From assembly GCA_947846985.1 (NCBI GenBank), contig CANTUZ010000021.1, forward strand, positions 674,711-738,710: a DNA stretch of 64,000 bases. The letters run 5' to 3'. Positions 24,510-36,570 of the stretch are shown one piece after another. The notes beneath the pieces were generated by a model. That model worked only from the letters and a program-made list of their open reading frames with translations. It had not been told where the DNA came from and did not search any database. The DNA comes from Fratercula arctica (lineage: Eukaryota; Chordata; Aves; Charadriiformes; Alcidae). A program made the position numbers and the translations under genes. Position 1 is the first letter of the stretch, and every line of letters starts with the position of its first letter.

Positions 24510-26010
24510 GTTGCTGGATGGAACAGAGGGAAAATGGCTGCTTAAAGAAGCATTTGACCCAGAGTTGAACCTTATACAGGAAAGTGAAAAATTCAGAGAT
24601 TAAAATCTTTTTTATATGTTCAGCCTTAAATTACCATGTTAAAGCCTTGTCCTCCTCCTTTCTCCCAAGTCCCCCGCTTTTCATGAATTGCTCTGATAAG
24701 AAGATTTTCTGTTTCCTTATCAAATGCTCCAATACCAACCCCCTTCAAGGACTGGAGAGATGATAGAAGCGAGAGAACACCAGCAGGAGATACCTCCACC
24801 ACTTGTGCAACCTGTGCCCCCACTGACATCACAAGCACAGACACCAGCCATGTGCTCCTCCTGCCCTATCAGCTACTCAGGCTCCAGTGACCTCACAAGC
24901 ACTGACCCAAGCCATGTCTTTTAGGTTTTGGATTATTTTCTTTGTTTTTCTGTAGCATCATCTGCAAACTGTAGTTTTCAAAGAAAGTATTTACTAGCAG
25001 TCTGGCTCCTGTTCATCACCTTTTCTTATGACAGGATTGTAATAATAAAGTTTCTTGAAAACAAATTTACTGGTGATCCAAATACACAAAGTCCAGAAGT
25101 GGTGGTGATCCAAAAACAAAGTTAGTTGTTACTGTTACTGAAAACTAGACACAAGTGCTGACACTTGTCATCTGCAGTAAGAAGTTATATTCAAAGAAAA
25201 ATAAGAGATACCAAGCATGACCAAGTCCATTGATTAGGAAATGCAAAGACAGTAAACAGGCTCTAAAGCAGAAAGTTGTATGTTACCAGTTCAAAGGGAT
25301 TGGTCTTTTGTTGGGGCAAACAGAAATCTGCCTTCTAACCCAACTGTACTTAAAGAACCAGATAGATAGAAAATCACAAAAAAAAAAAAAAAACCACATT
25401 TAAAAATCATACAAATGACACACTATGCCAACTTGTGCATATGTTACAGCACAGTGAGTACACACTGCTGTGATCAGCCTCGAAACTCCTTAGAGATGTG
25501 TTAGCAGCAGACGTTGGACCTCACACTCGCATGGTCCAAGTGCTGTTCCTTCTTTTCTGTGTTACCGTGTAACAAAGTTCTTGTTCACAATTCAGTTTCT
25601 TTTTTTAATCTATTAATCAACCCTCCCTGGGGAAAAAACATATCAGAGGTAAAGGAACATTAGGCAATTTGCATGAAACATATAGGGCTGGTTGTCTGCA
25701 CTTGGTGGTACTTGGACAAATCTGTAAAGAAGAATCCAACAAACCAAACTGGCCACATATAGTTAGTTTCTTCATTAGACCCTAGACAAGGAACAAGTAA
25801 TGAAATTAGTCATTAACAAAATAGAGAAGGCAGGGCACTTGCTTTGCAGGATCTCTTGCCAGGGAGTGAAACTGAGCAAGCTTAACATAGCAGTTTTGAT
25901 AATGTTGTTAATTTGATCTTTTAATGTTTGAGATTATGCTCTTTTTCTAAAAATATGAGGATCTCAACACCTCATGGCCTTGCAAGTTTCCTCAAAGAAC
26001 TCTGGGAACA
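24510..26010. other. Gene-free interval
   Basis: No gene is recognised. It contains a 16-A run at 25378-25393. Confidence 0.45.
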
Positions 26011-26014
26011 GACA

Positions 26015-26779
26015 GACATTCAAAAATGCAAAGTGCCGCGTCCTGCACTTGGGGCACAACAACCCCATGAAGAGCTACAGGCTTGGGGAGGAGCGGCTGG
26101 AGAGCTGCCCGGTGGAAAAGGACCTGGGGGTGTTGGTCAACAGCCGGCTGAGTATGAGCCAGCAGTGTGCCCAGGTGGCCAAGCAGGCCAACAGCATCCT
26201 GGTCTGTGTCAGAAACAGTGTGTTCAGCAGGACTAGGGAAGTGATTGTCCCCCTGTACTCAGCACTGGCGAGGCCTCACCTTGAACACTGTGTCCAGTTT
26301 TGGGCCCCTCACTAGAAGAAAGACCTTGAGATGCTGGAGCGAGTCCAGAGGAGGGCAACGGAGCTGGTGAGGGGTCTGGAGCACAAGTCTTATGAGGAGC
26401 GGCTGAGGGAGCTGGGGGTGTTCAGCCTGGAGAAAAGGAGGCTGAGGGGAGACCTTATTGCTCTCTACAACTACCTGAAAGGAGGGGGTAGCGAGGTGGG
26501 GGTCAGTCACCTTTCCCAAGTAACAATTTTCCAAGGGCAAGAGGAAATGGCCTCAAGTTGCACCAGGGGAGATTTAAATTGGATATTAGGAAAAATTTCT
26601 TCACCAAAAGGGTTGTCAAGCATTTGATCCAGGGTTGAGTCACCATCTCTGGAGGCATTTAAAAGATGTGTAGACATGGTGCTGAGGGACATGGTTTAGT
26701 GGTGGACTTGGTAATGTTAACAGTTGGACTTGATGATCTTAGTGGTGTTTTCCAACCTAAAAGATTCTATGATTCTATG
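26015..26779 (+). mobile_element. CR1 LINE 3' fragment with intact octamer tail
   Basis: A 5'-truncated CR1 starting within the ORF2 C-terminal region. The coding remnants include [17 protein letters not shown] and [17 protein letters not shown], then [20 protein letters not shown]. The 3' end is complete, with CCTAAAAGATTCTATGATTC and the ATTCTATG octamers that mark CR1 termini. Confidence 0.95.
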
Positions 26780-26784
26780 CCTCT

Positions 26785-27060
26785 GCTTTATCTTCATCCC
26801 TGTTAGTCAGGTGACCATCTTCAACAAGTATCAGTCCAATGTTTCCTTTAGACTTCCTTTGCTATTGATGTACTTAAAAAAGCCCTTCTCATTATCAGAT
26901 ACAACACTGGCCAGTTTCAATTCTAATTGAGCTTTGGCCTTTCATGTCTTCTCCCTGCATATACAAGTCATAGCTCCATAATCTTCCTGCAAAGCCTGAC
27001 CTTGCTTCCAGAGATCGTACAACTTCTTTTTCCTCTTGAGCTCCACAAGGAGTTCCCAGT
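26785..27060 (-). mobile_element. Transposon fragment, probably CR1-type
   Basis: Read on the minus strand it matches the KKGFFKYI-type coding block also visible in the long CR1 near 18130, where KGFFKYIISKRK is encoded. The copy is short and decayed, and the family assignment rests on that shared block. Confidence 0.5.
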
Positions 27061-27064
27061 TCAG

Positions 27065-27222
27065 CCATTATTTGTGATGGTAACTGGGAAGTCATCTCCC
27101 TGTCTTTATCTTAATCCATGAGATTTTTCTTCTTATTTTCTCCCCCATACTGTTGTGAAGGGGCCTGCGAGAGCTGCTTGGTGGGCATCTGGTAGCCAGA
27201 CAAGGTCAATCCACCACAGGTG
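27065..27222 (+). mobile_element. LTR 3' tail fragment
   Basis: The stretch carries the end of an avian LTR: a CTGTCTTTATCTTAATCCATG segment and a close near 27218 in CCACCACA. It repeats, in diverged form, the tail at 29023-29203. Confidence 0.6.
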
Positions 27223-27225
27223 TAC

Positions 27226-27756
27226 ATGCCAAGATTCTGGTAACAAGGAGCATGCAGGTGTGGTCTCTGTGAGAAGAGACAAAGGTCTGCTCTGTGCCTG
27301 ACACAGCCACTTCCAGATGGCTCCAAAATGGACCCACCACAGGCCAAAGCTGAACTCATGAGTGAAGCTGGTGGCACCTCTGGGAAAACATCTTTAAGAA
27401 AGGGCAGAAACTGACAGCTAGAGAGAGGAGGAAGGAACAGAAAGAGTGAGAAACAACAGAGGGAACAGAAATACCCCATGGTGGAGCAGATATCCAACTG
27501 CAGCCTGTGGAGAACCCATGTTGGAGCAGAGGAAAAGTGCCAGAGGAAAGGAGCAGCAGAGGGAAAACACTATGTATTGACCACAGCCCTCCCACACACC
27601 CTGTGCTGCCTGGGGGAGCAGTGGAAGAGCCTGGAATGAATGAATAAAATTGAGCATTGGAAAGGGGGAAGTGAAGGTGTTGGTTTATTATCTGACTTTG
27701 TTTCTCACAAACTAAAACTATTTTAATTGGCAATCAATTAAATTAATTTTCCCCAA
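27226..27756 (+). mobile_element. LTR body, first part (split by CR1)
   Basis: The sequence resembles a common avian LTR with repeated GGAGCAG units (CCCATGTTGGAGCAG at 27519), a GAATAAAATTG signal at about 27644, and TTAATTTTCCCCAAAG just before the break. The expected continuation (CTGTTTTGCTCCC onward) is found not here but at 29027, on the far side of a CR1 insertion. Confidence 0.65.
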
Positions 27757-29020
27757 AGAGGTGACTGGTGACAGCCAACATGGCTTCATTAAGGGCAAAT
27801 CATGCCTGACAAATTTGGTGGCTTTCTACAATGGTGTTACAGTGTTAGTGGATAAAGGAAGAGCAGCCAGCATCATCTGCCTGGACTTGTGCAAAGCATT
27901 TGACACTGTCCTGCACAACATCCTTGTCTCTAAATTGGAGAGACGTGAATTTGACATATGGACCACTCAGTGGATAAGGATTTGGCTGGACGATCACACT
28001 CAAAGAATTGTGGTCAATTGCTCGATGTCCAAGTGGCGACAAGTGACACATGGCATTCCTGAGGGGTCAGTACTGGGACCAGTGCTGTTTAACATTTTTT
28101 TCGGAGACATGGAGAGTGGGATCAAGGGCATCCTCAGCAAGTTTGCCAATGACACCAACCTGTGTGGAGCAGTCGATACGCTGGAGGGAAGGGATGCCAT
28201 CCAGAGGGACCTGGACAGGCTTGAGAGGTGGGCCTGTATGAACCTCATGAAGTTCAACCAGGCCAAGAGCAAGGTCCTGCACCTGGGTCGGGGCAATCCC
28301 AAGCACAAATACAGGTTGGGAGAATGGCTTGAGAGCAGCCCTGAGGAGAAGGACTTGGGGGTGCTGGTGGATGAGAAGCTCAACATGAGCTGGCAATGTG
28401 GGTTCACATCCTGGAAAGCCAACCGCATCCTGGGCTGCATCAAAAGAAGCCAGGTCAAGGGAGAGGAGTGTGCCCCTCTACTCCACTCTCATGAGACCCC
28501 ACCTGGAGTACTGCATCCAGCCCTGGGGCCCCCAACATAAGAAGGATGTGGACCTGTTGGAGCAAGATCAGAGGAGGCAAAAAAGACTATCAGACAGCTG
28601 GAGCATCTCTCCTATGAAGAAAGGCTGAGAGAGTTGGGATTGTTCAGTCTGCAGAAGAGAAGGCTCCAGGGAGACCTTATAGTGGCCTTCCAGTACCTAA
28701 AGGGGGCCTACAGGAAAGGTGGGGAGGGACTCTTTATGACGGACCGCAGAGATAGTACAAGGGGTAATGATTTTAAACTAGAAGAGGGTAGATTTAGACT
28801 AGATATTAGGAAGAAATTCTTGACTGTGAGAGTGATGAGGCACCGGCGCAGGTTGCCCAGAGAAGCTGTGGCTGCCCCATCCCTGGAGGGGTTCAAGGCC
28901 AGGTTGGATGGGGATTTGAGCAACCCGGTCTAGTGGAAGGTGTCCCTGCCCAGGGCAAGGAGGTTGGAACTAGATGATCTTTAAGGTCGCTTCCAATTCT
29001 ATCCATTCCATGATTCTATG
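27757..29020 (+). mobile_element. CR1 LINE copy (RT to 3' tail) inserted in an LTR
   Basis: About 1.26 kb of a plus-strand CR1, open for 259 codons at 27761-28540. It shows [45 protein letters not shown] and the catalytic box as FANDTN. The second Asp of FADD remains but the first is Asn, so the RT is inactive. The 3' end has TTCCATGATTCTATG and stops at 29020. The 5' end is truncated. Confidence 0.95.
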
Positions 29021-29022
29021 AA

Positions 29023-29203
29023 ATACAATCTGTTTTGCTCCCCACAGCAATTAGTAAACCATCTCTTTGTCTTTATCTCAACCTGTAAGACTTCTTGTTT
29101 CTGTTTTTCCTGTTTTCTGCCTCTGCTCTGTCCCACTATGGGGTGAAAGGAGTGAGTGAGCAGCTGGGTGGGCATTTGGTTAGCCAACACTAACCCACCA
29201 CAG
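29023..29203 (+). mobile_element. LTR tail, second part (split by CR1)
   Basis: It continues the LTR broken at 27756: CTGTTTTGCTCCC, TTGTCTTTATCTCAACCTG, then GGTGGGCATTTGG and an end in CCACCACA. Confidence 0.65.
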
Positions 29204-29474
29204 CAAGGAGAAAAAATACACAGGCAAAGCTGAGTCTAGGTCTTAATTAGAAGATCCTTTCTGTGTTGGCATATTTTGCTTGCTAACAGAAGAAGGAACT
29301 ATGTAATATGTAGAAAGCATAAACCATTTGAAATCAGCATCTTTAATTCACAGTTCCACAATGCTGACGTTGCATCTGGGAAACCATTCAGTGACTTGGA
29401 TGGGCTACTCCAGCATTCACATTTTCTAGCGTTGGGGAGCTAGAAAAAGCCTTCAGCATGCTCTCCTTTAAGGC

Positions 29475-30363
29475 TCATTTGACTTGATTGTTCCTGAGTG
29501 AGTAGATGTATGGGTTAAGCATCTGAGTCACCACAGAGAAGAAGAAAGAAAGAAGTTTGTCAGAGTCCTGCCCACCTCGCTGTGCTGGGTGGATGTACCT
29601 GCAAATAGATGTGCTGTAAAATATCATCACCACCATGAGGTGTGCTGAGCAAGTGGAAAATGCCTTCTTCCTACCTGTGGAAGATGGTATATGCAAGATG
29701 GTGATAACAATGCAGCCATAAGAAACAGCAGTTACTAGTAAGGTACCAGGTATGATGATAATTAGTATGATAAGCATCAGTCCTTCAATGAACCCTGTGT
29801 CTGTGCAGGACAGTTGCAACAACAGGGAAGTATCACAGTAAAAGTGGTTCATGACATTGGGACCACAGAATGGCAACTGGACAATCATAATGGTGGGAGG
29901 AAACATCAAGAGAAAACTCACTGCCCAGCAAGCCAGAACCAGCTGGAGGCAAAAATCTGTTGTTCATAATTGTTGTGTAATGCAAAGGGTGGCAAATGGC
30001 AACATACCGATCAAAGGACATTGTTGCCACATGGAAAAATGTGCAGGTACCCAAGTAAAAGAAAAGCAGCATCTGAAGGAAACAACCAGGCAGGGAAATC
30101 ATCTTCCTCCCTGTCAGAAGGCTGTAGAGGGTGCTGGTAATGAATGTGGAGGTGAAAGTGATTTCCAAAAGGGAAAAATTTCTGAGGAAGTAGTACATCG
30201 GGGTCTGAAGAAAATGATTCACAAGGGTGATGCTGATGACAGTAACGTTTCCAAGCAGGATCAAGAAGTAGGCAATCACAAGAAACAGAAAGAGGAGGGT
30301 CTCCAACTGGCGGCTGTTGGTCAGCCCCAAGAGGACAAATTCCACTACTCTTGTGTGGTTCAT
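29475..30363 (-). pseudogene. Olfactory receptor with a single-nucleotide frameshift
   Basis: The minus strand encodes a near full-length OR in two overlapping frames. The N-terminal part starts at MNHTRVVEFVLLGL (NHT sequon) and holds LLGNVTVISI (TM1), TPMYYFLRNFSLLEI and MSFDRYVAICHPLHYTTIM. Just after MNNRF a run of five T shifts the frame. Removing one T continues into the second frame, with the TM4/loop block LPFCGPNVMNHFYC, GRKKAFSTCSAH and NPYIYSLRNNQVK. The single defect lies in a homopolymer, so a sequencing or assembly error is possible. The C-terminus also stops right after the TM7 motif, shorter than usual. A start at 30417 would add 18 residues without support. Confidence 0.9.
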
Positions 30364-30419
30364 TGAGGCTTCATTGCTAGCAGAAAAAGAAAAAAGGCCC
30401 ATTTTGACACAGAGCACAA

Positions 30420-31915
30420 GTCAGTTTGGCTTTACTAACATTAAAGGGCAACGACTAACTGCCCAAAGATCTTCTAATTTAAATGAATTCAAAGGTGCTA
30501 CTGCAGAAGAATGCAAACTGTAAACTGACAGTAAAGCAGATTAAACTAGTTGATGGAAGCATTAGTATTGCAAACGAGAAACTTACTGCTGTTAAAATGA
30601 GGTAAAAAGAAAAAGACAGAGAGGGAGGGACTTTACAGAGAAAAGACCAGACAGAAAGATAGCAACGCTACAAAGAGAAGGATGGCTGGTCACCACTGAG
30701 AGAAGGCAAAGTACACAAAGAAATGGATGGAAGCTACACTAAGCAAGAGTATAAGAGGGAGAAAGAGGAAAAGTATGGGAAAATATTCTGTTTACTTTTC
30801 ATTTATCCTCAGCTCTACAGCTCCGATGGATCAACTCTGATGCTGACTGTCATTTGTTCTTCTTCAGAGCACCTATCTCCAAGTAACCCTTCACCTTACA
30901 ACATCCTACCCGAAACTCAAACATGTACATTGTCCACTGCACTGTGTCTACTGCCCTACTGTACTATACTACTACAATAGTCACCACTGTGGTAGCTCTG
31001 GCTGATGCCAATCACATTCTTTCCCTGCAGGCTTGCAAGGTCTCATCTATGGGGTTTCAGCTTCATTCTCCCTCTTTTTTCTCCCAGACACCAGCTCTCC
31101 TTGCTGTAGAAAGAGACATACGTCTCGTTTTGCACTCAGATCTCCCAGGTTTTAGCTATTGTGTTTGGATCTTTGAATCTGGTTTTAGACTCATTTCAGA
31201 CTCATTTCAGATATTTCTGAATGATTGAAATAAACACCAAGAAAATGAGTTTCCAGGGAAAGCAAGCACTAGATATGGGCTAGGATGCCACAACTCTTCT
31301 TGTCATACTATTCCCATGAAATCTTTCCCCTTTAGTGCCCTTTTCCAGCAAAACATGGGATTTTATTAGCATCATCGCATGTTTTTTTATCAAAAACCAC
31401 CAAAACAAAACAACTGCCCTCTCACAAAACATATAAAATATAAACCACATTTTTAATACCACAGATGGACAGATATTATCTGGAAGCTGAGAGTGGTCTC
31501 TTAAAACAAGAAATGCCCTCAGTAACCACTAAAAGGTTTTATTTTAGTTTGAAGGCTGAAAGTTCAGTTTTCTAAACCATTCTCCTTTTAATCTTTTCCT
31601 GTCTTCAAAAAATCACACCCAAACTCTAAGAAATGGTCCAAATAGTTACAAGTATATCCACAACAATATAGGATGCTTCAAAAAGGATTCCAAGTCTGAT
31701 GTTTCTCCTTCATTTAGTTTCACCTTTGATTTTTTGTAAATATATTTCCTCTCTTTTCAGGTCCTTTTTATAATAGTGGTAGCGTTTGCATTCTTGCACT
31801 TCCTTACTGAGTCAAACCTCAGGGACCAATTAGGTATTGAAATCTGACAAACACCTTCTGGGAAAATATTTGTGAAAATTTGACAAACAGCAAGAATATA
31901 ATCAAACCACAGAGA
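30420..31915. other. Gene-free interval upstream of the broken OR
   Basis: No gene or clear repeat is recognised. It probably holds the promoter of the minus-strand OR. Confidence 0.4.
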
Positions 31916-31918
31916 AAA

Positions 31919-32400
31919 TGAGGTTGTAAAAGACCTCTGGAGGTCCAATCCCTTGCTAAAAGCAAGGCTAACTTCAAAGCTGGACAAGGTTGTTCATGAT
32001 GTTTTCTAGGCAAGTGTGGATATCTCCAAGCATGGGGATCTCACAACTTCCCTGCACACCTCCTTGTGCTTCACCATTTTCATTGTGAAGAGTTATTTCC
32101 ACATGTCCAGTGGAGATTACTTGTTTTAAGTCATGATCCACACCTCTTGCCCCTTCACTGTGCACTTCTGAGAGGTCTGTCTCTGACTTCTCTATAAATC
32201 CCCTTCAGACAGTGGACAGTACAGCTCCTCTCAACTTTTTCTTCACCCTCTGCTTCTTTTTATGTGTCATGTGCCCCAGTTCTCTGATCAACTTGCTCGT
32301 CCTCTATTGACTCAAATCATTTTGATAACATCTTTGGGTTTTTTTACTGGGGTGGGGATCTACACTGTACACAGTTCTCCCGATGCAGTCCCACAAATGT
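31919..32400 (-). mobile_element. Degenerate CR1 LINE fragment
   Basis: Decayed minus-strand CR1 3' sequence. Recognisable pieces are AAGACCTCTGGAGGTCCAA, ATCTCCAAGCATGGGGATC and a CAGTTCTCTGATCAACTTGC block corresponding to the CR1 C-terminal coding region. Confidence 0.6.
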
Positions 32401-32784
32401 CAAACAACAAGAAATTAGCACCTATCCTGAAAGGCTGGCTACACTCCTGTGAACACAGCCTGGTATGCAGTGGGCCTTCACTGTCACAGAAGCACGCTGC
32501 TGATGTGTTCAGCATGTCATCCACCAGAACCACACAGGTCTGTCTGCAGAGTTGCTCCACAGCCAGTCAGCTTTCAGTCTACACCTATGGATGGGATTAC
32601 CCCATCCCACATGCAGGACAACTACATTCCCACTCCACCTCACTTAGTACATGAACTAAGTAGTAGCTAGCTCCCTGGATACTGTGGTTACCACCAGGAA
32701 CTAAGTTCAAAGCACCAACATCAGACAGGAACTAGAGTATTAAAACACCCTTTGTCACCATCTGTCTTTCTTTTCTAGCAGTTT

Positions 32785-33468
32785 TAGAATCATAGAATGG
32801 TTGGGGTTGGAAGGGAATTTAAAGATCATCTAGTTCCACCCCCACTGCCCTGGGCAGGGACACCTCCCACCAGACCAGGGTGTTCCAAGCCCCGTCCAAC
32901 CAGGCCTTGAACCCCTCCAGGGATGGGGCAGCCACAGCTTCTCTGGGCAACCTGGGCCAGGGGCTCACCACCCTCAGAGTCAAAAATTTCTTCCCATTAT
33001 CTAGTCTAAACCTACCTTCTTTCAGTTTAAAACCATTATCCCCCGTCCTCTTACTACAATCCCTGATAAAGAGTCCCTCCCCATCTTTCCTGTAGGCCCC
33101 CTTTAGGTACTCGAAGGGGCTATAAGGTCTCCCCAGAGTCTTCTCTTCTCCAGGCTGAACAACCCCAACCCTCTCAGCCTGTCCTCATAGCAGAGGTGCT
33201 CCAGCCCTCTGATCATCTTCATGGCCCTCCGCTGGACTCACTCCAACAAGTTCACGTCCTTCTTATGCTGGGGCCCCCAGAGCTGGACGCAGTACTCCAG
33301 GTGGGGTCTCACCAGAGCAGAGCAGAGGGACAGAATCACCTCCCTTGCCCTGCTGGCCATGCTTCTTATGATGCACCCCAGGATACAGTTGGCTTTCTGG
33401 GTTGTGAGCGCACATTACCAGGTCATGTTCCATCAACTTCTCATCAACTAACACTGCGTCCAGCTCTG
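32785..33468 (-). mobile_element. CR1 LINE 3' fragment
   Basis: The low end carries the CR1 tail (AGAATCATAGAATGG). 32850-33110 is nearly identical to 15690-15950. The copy continues through the ORF2 C-terminal region to about 33468, where a GTT microsatellite follows. Confidence 0.95.
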
Positions 33469-33531
33469 TTGTTGTTGTTGTTGTTATTATTTTTACTACT
33501 ACTAATAATAATCTCTATTATTATTATTATG
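33469..33531 (+). repeat. Trinucleotide microsatellite (GTT, ACT, ATT units)
   Basis: Successive runs of GTT, TACTAC and ATTATT repeats follow directly after a CR1 fragment. Confidence 0.9.
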
Positions 33532-33945
33532 GACCTTTGGAACTTGGAGGTCCACCACTTGATAATTCACCTCTCCATTCTGTAGCTCACCAATATTTTA
33601 TGTGCACCCTAGCTCTGATGTAGCTATTGTTATCTCCTCCCCAAAACATTGTTCTTCAGGTCCATGAAGAGAACATCAAATGCAGCCATTCTCTGATGAA
33701 AGAGGTGACTTCCAGTCTGTCTTCGCACATCAGCATGGCAAGCTCCCATGGGTCCTAGCAATCCTGAGCACCACCAAAAATGCTGGAGTGCCCCAGGACT
33801 GCAGCCACCATCTTCACCCAGGACATGTTGTCATAGAGCTGTGTGGGTTTGGTAAGATGAAGAGGAAACCCTGCAGTTTCTGATGGTTCTCTGTAGATGT
33901 GAATATGCACAGGACCTTTGGAAGAGCAGCAGTTGCTAGCATTTG

Positions 33946-34577
33946 TGTTGGAGAAATACTAGAAGTAAAGGGTACCATTAACCACTGTAAATAGTTAGTA
34001 AGTTGTGGCCCTGGGGAAAGAACAGGAAGATACCATAAATTACCCAAAATACGGGAATACCAAAGTAAGCTCAAGGGGAACAGAACTGTTAACTGCTATT
34101 TCGATCTGCAGCAAAGGCCAAAGAAGAATGCACTTGAACTATCAGTGAACTACCCTAGTTAACATAGTAAAAAACCCACCCTCTGGTAGGGAGACCCCCC
34201 TACTAACAAAAGCCCCCTCCTCACGGAGCATGTGTAGTAAAAAGAGAGGATGGTGTGACTTTAAGTAAAGACAAGACACAGAAAGAACCAATGGGAATGA
34301 GGATGATTAAGCATAACTGTAGGAGATGTAGGAGATTCAGATGAACCTTAAATCCTAAATAAGATTAAGCGTAACTGTAGGAAAGTAATGATAACTGTCG
34401 CTTAACTGTTGCTCGCAATGTGTAAATACTTTACCATGTGCTAACTGGATTGTGCTAGTTTTGTGGATGAACCACCTAGCACCCACCTCTGTGCAGAATT
34501 GAAATAAACAAGCATCTCGCCTCTGTGTGTATATCAGCTTCTTCCACACTGGGTTAAAGGAATCCAGCTTTGGGACA
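33946..34577 (+). mobile_element. Probable solo endogenous retroviral LTR
   Basis: About 630 bp opening TGTTGGAGAAATACTAG and closing TTTGGGACA. It contains a CCAAT at 34286, an AATAAA at 34503-34508, and a U5-like CTCGCCTCTGTGTG stretch before the end, in the order expected of an LTR. A 20-bp phrase (GATTAAGCATAACTGTAGGA) recurs at 34297 and 34363. The flanking 5-mers do not match, so the borders or the identity could be off. No retroviral coding sequence is present. Confidence 0.55.
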
Positions 34578-34579
34578 AT

Positions 34580-35650
34580 ATTCTGGGGAAGAAACAAGGG
34601 ACATGGCTGTGGATCCCATTCCCACACGTGCCTTTGCTCCTGTGCTGGACAGGAGAGGGGACATAGGCAAATGTCCCATTCACAGAGATGCCACTAAAAT
34701 GGGCAATGACCAAGGGAAAAAGGTTCCAGTCCCCTTATGGGCACTGCAGAGAAACCCTGGGGGAATATGCATGCTCAGGTCCCAACTCCCTCCATGACCA
34801 GTGAGACTTTAACACATCAGGATATCAGAAGACAGGTAACCTCGCAGACTGTGTCCTAGCAAAATCATGCTGTTAATCCCATCTCCTAGCCACAGAAACT
34901 GAGCTCAGAAATGTAGAAGGTCTCTTCTACAGGACGAGGCTCCTTCAGGAGGCACTGGAGGCAGGATCAGAGGCACCTGTAAACATCAGCCCTACCACTT
35001 ACAGACACGGACTTCAAAGGGGAAACACCCAGCACAAGTAGAAACCCAAGACGGGAATATGAACACACTGCTGCTGCTGCCCAACCCTCGGACAGGTGCA
35101 TTCCCTGCCCCAAAACCACGCCTTGTTTCTTGGGGGTATTTCTATCCCTATCCCAAGCGCAGGTAAGAAGACATTCATGGGAACCAAGTCCATGAGTTAG
35201 AAAGGACAAGGTCTCCAAAAATTCAGGCTACAGGACTGATGCCATGATGTAGTTCAAGGGACACACGAATATCACTTCTGTCAGAGGGAAGGGACAGGAA
35301 AACACCTTCATTCCAGAGCCTGTTCGGGAGCATCAGCTGTCCACAGCCAGAGCGCCCCTGGGTTGGGTGAGACGGGAAAGCTGGAATGGTTTAAACAGAA
35401 GGAAGACTTGGGTAGAAACGTTCTGCTTTTGGTCTCTTGAAAAGCTTTTTATCCACACGCACACATCCAAAACCTAAAAGAAGCGGAGCCATTTTGCTCT
35501 CACTTCAGGCTCACTGTCATAAGAGTTTTTAATCAAAAGCAAACGGTTTGCCTTTCCCCAGCTCCGAGAAGGGGCCCACAAAAGGCAGAACATGGTCAGT
35601 CTGTAAACACACACCTACCCTGAGCTTCCCCCCCCACCCCCAGCGGAGGC
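34580..35650. other. Gene-free interval
   Basis: No gene is recognised. A C-rich run occurs near 35628. Confidence 0.4.
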
Positions 35651-35659
35651 CACCTTAGG

Positions 35660-36460
35660 TCAGAGCATCTCTAATGGAATGTGCTTCAACCTGGCCAAGC
35701 TCCAGGTCCTGCACTTGAGCCACAACAACCCCACACATCGCTACAGGCTGGGGGAAGTGTGGCTGGAGAGCTGCCGGGCAGAAAAGGGCCTGGGGGTTCT
35801 AATTGACAAGTGGCTGAACATGAGCCAGCAGCGTGCCCAGGTGGCCAAGAAAGCCAATGGCATCCTGGCTTGTGTTAGAAATAGTGTGACCAGCAGAAGG
35901 AGGGAGGTGATTGTCCCCCTGTACCCAGCACTGGTGAGGCCACACCTTCAGTATTGTGTCCAGTTTTGGGCACCTCAATATGAGAGAGACATCGAGGTGC
36001 TGGAGCAAGTGCAGAGGGGGGCAACAAAGCTGGTGAAGGGCCTGGAGAATAAATCCTATGAGGAGCGACTGAAGGAGCTGGGACTGTTTAGTTTGAGGAA
36101 GACGAGGCTGAGGGGAGACCTCGTCACTCTCCACAACTACTTGAAAGGACATTGTAGAGAGGCTGGTGCTGGTCTCTTCTCACAGGTAATTAGCAATACA
36201 ACAAGAGGGAATGGCTTCAAGCTGCAGCAGGGTAGGTTTAGGCTGGACATTAGGAAAAAATTCTTCCCAGAAAGAGTGGTCAGACACTGGACTAGGCTGC
36301 CAGGGAGGTGGTGGAGTCACCATCCCTGAATGTGTTTAAGAGTCATTTAGATGTGGTGTTGGGGGATACGGTGTAGGGGAGAACATAGAGTGGGGTTGAT
36401 GGTTGGACTCGATGATCCCAAGGGTCTCTTCCAACCTAAATGATTCTATGATTCTATGAT
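35660..36460 (+). mobile_element. CR1 LINE 3' fragment with octamer tail
   Basis: Plus-strand CR1 with a long open remnant (35679-36329): [51 protein letters not shown]. The 3' end has CCAACCTAAATGATTCTATG and ends in ATTCTATGAT. It lies about 110 bp from the tandem array before DAD1. Confidence 0.95.
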
Positions 36461-36570
36461 CTCCCAGCAGGACCCGCCAGTCCCAGCACTGCTGGTTTGC
36501 CCAAAACAGGCCCTTCCCGTGCAGGCCGGCGCGCGGCCACACACAGCCGGGGGCTAGCGGCTACTGAGGG

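Noticed and set aside
32262..32654. 130-codon plus-strand open frame
   Set aside because: Overlaps a decayed CR1 and has no family motif.
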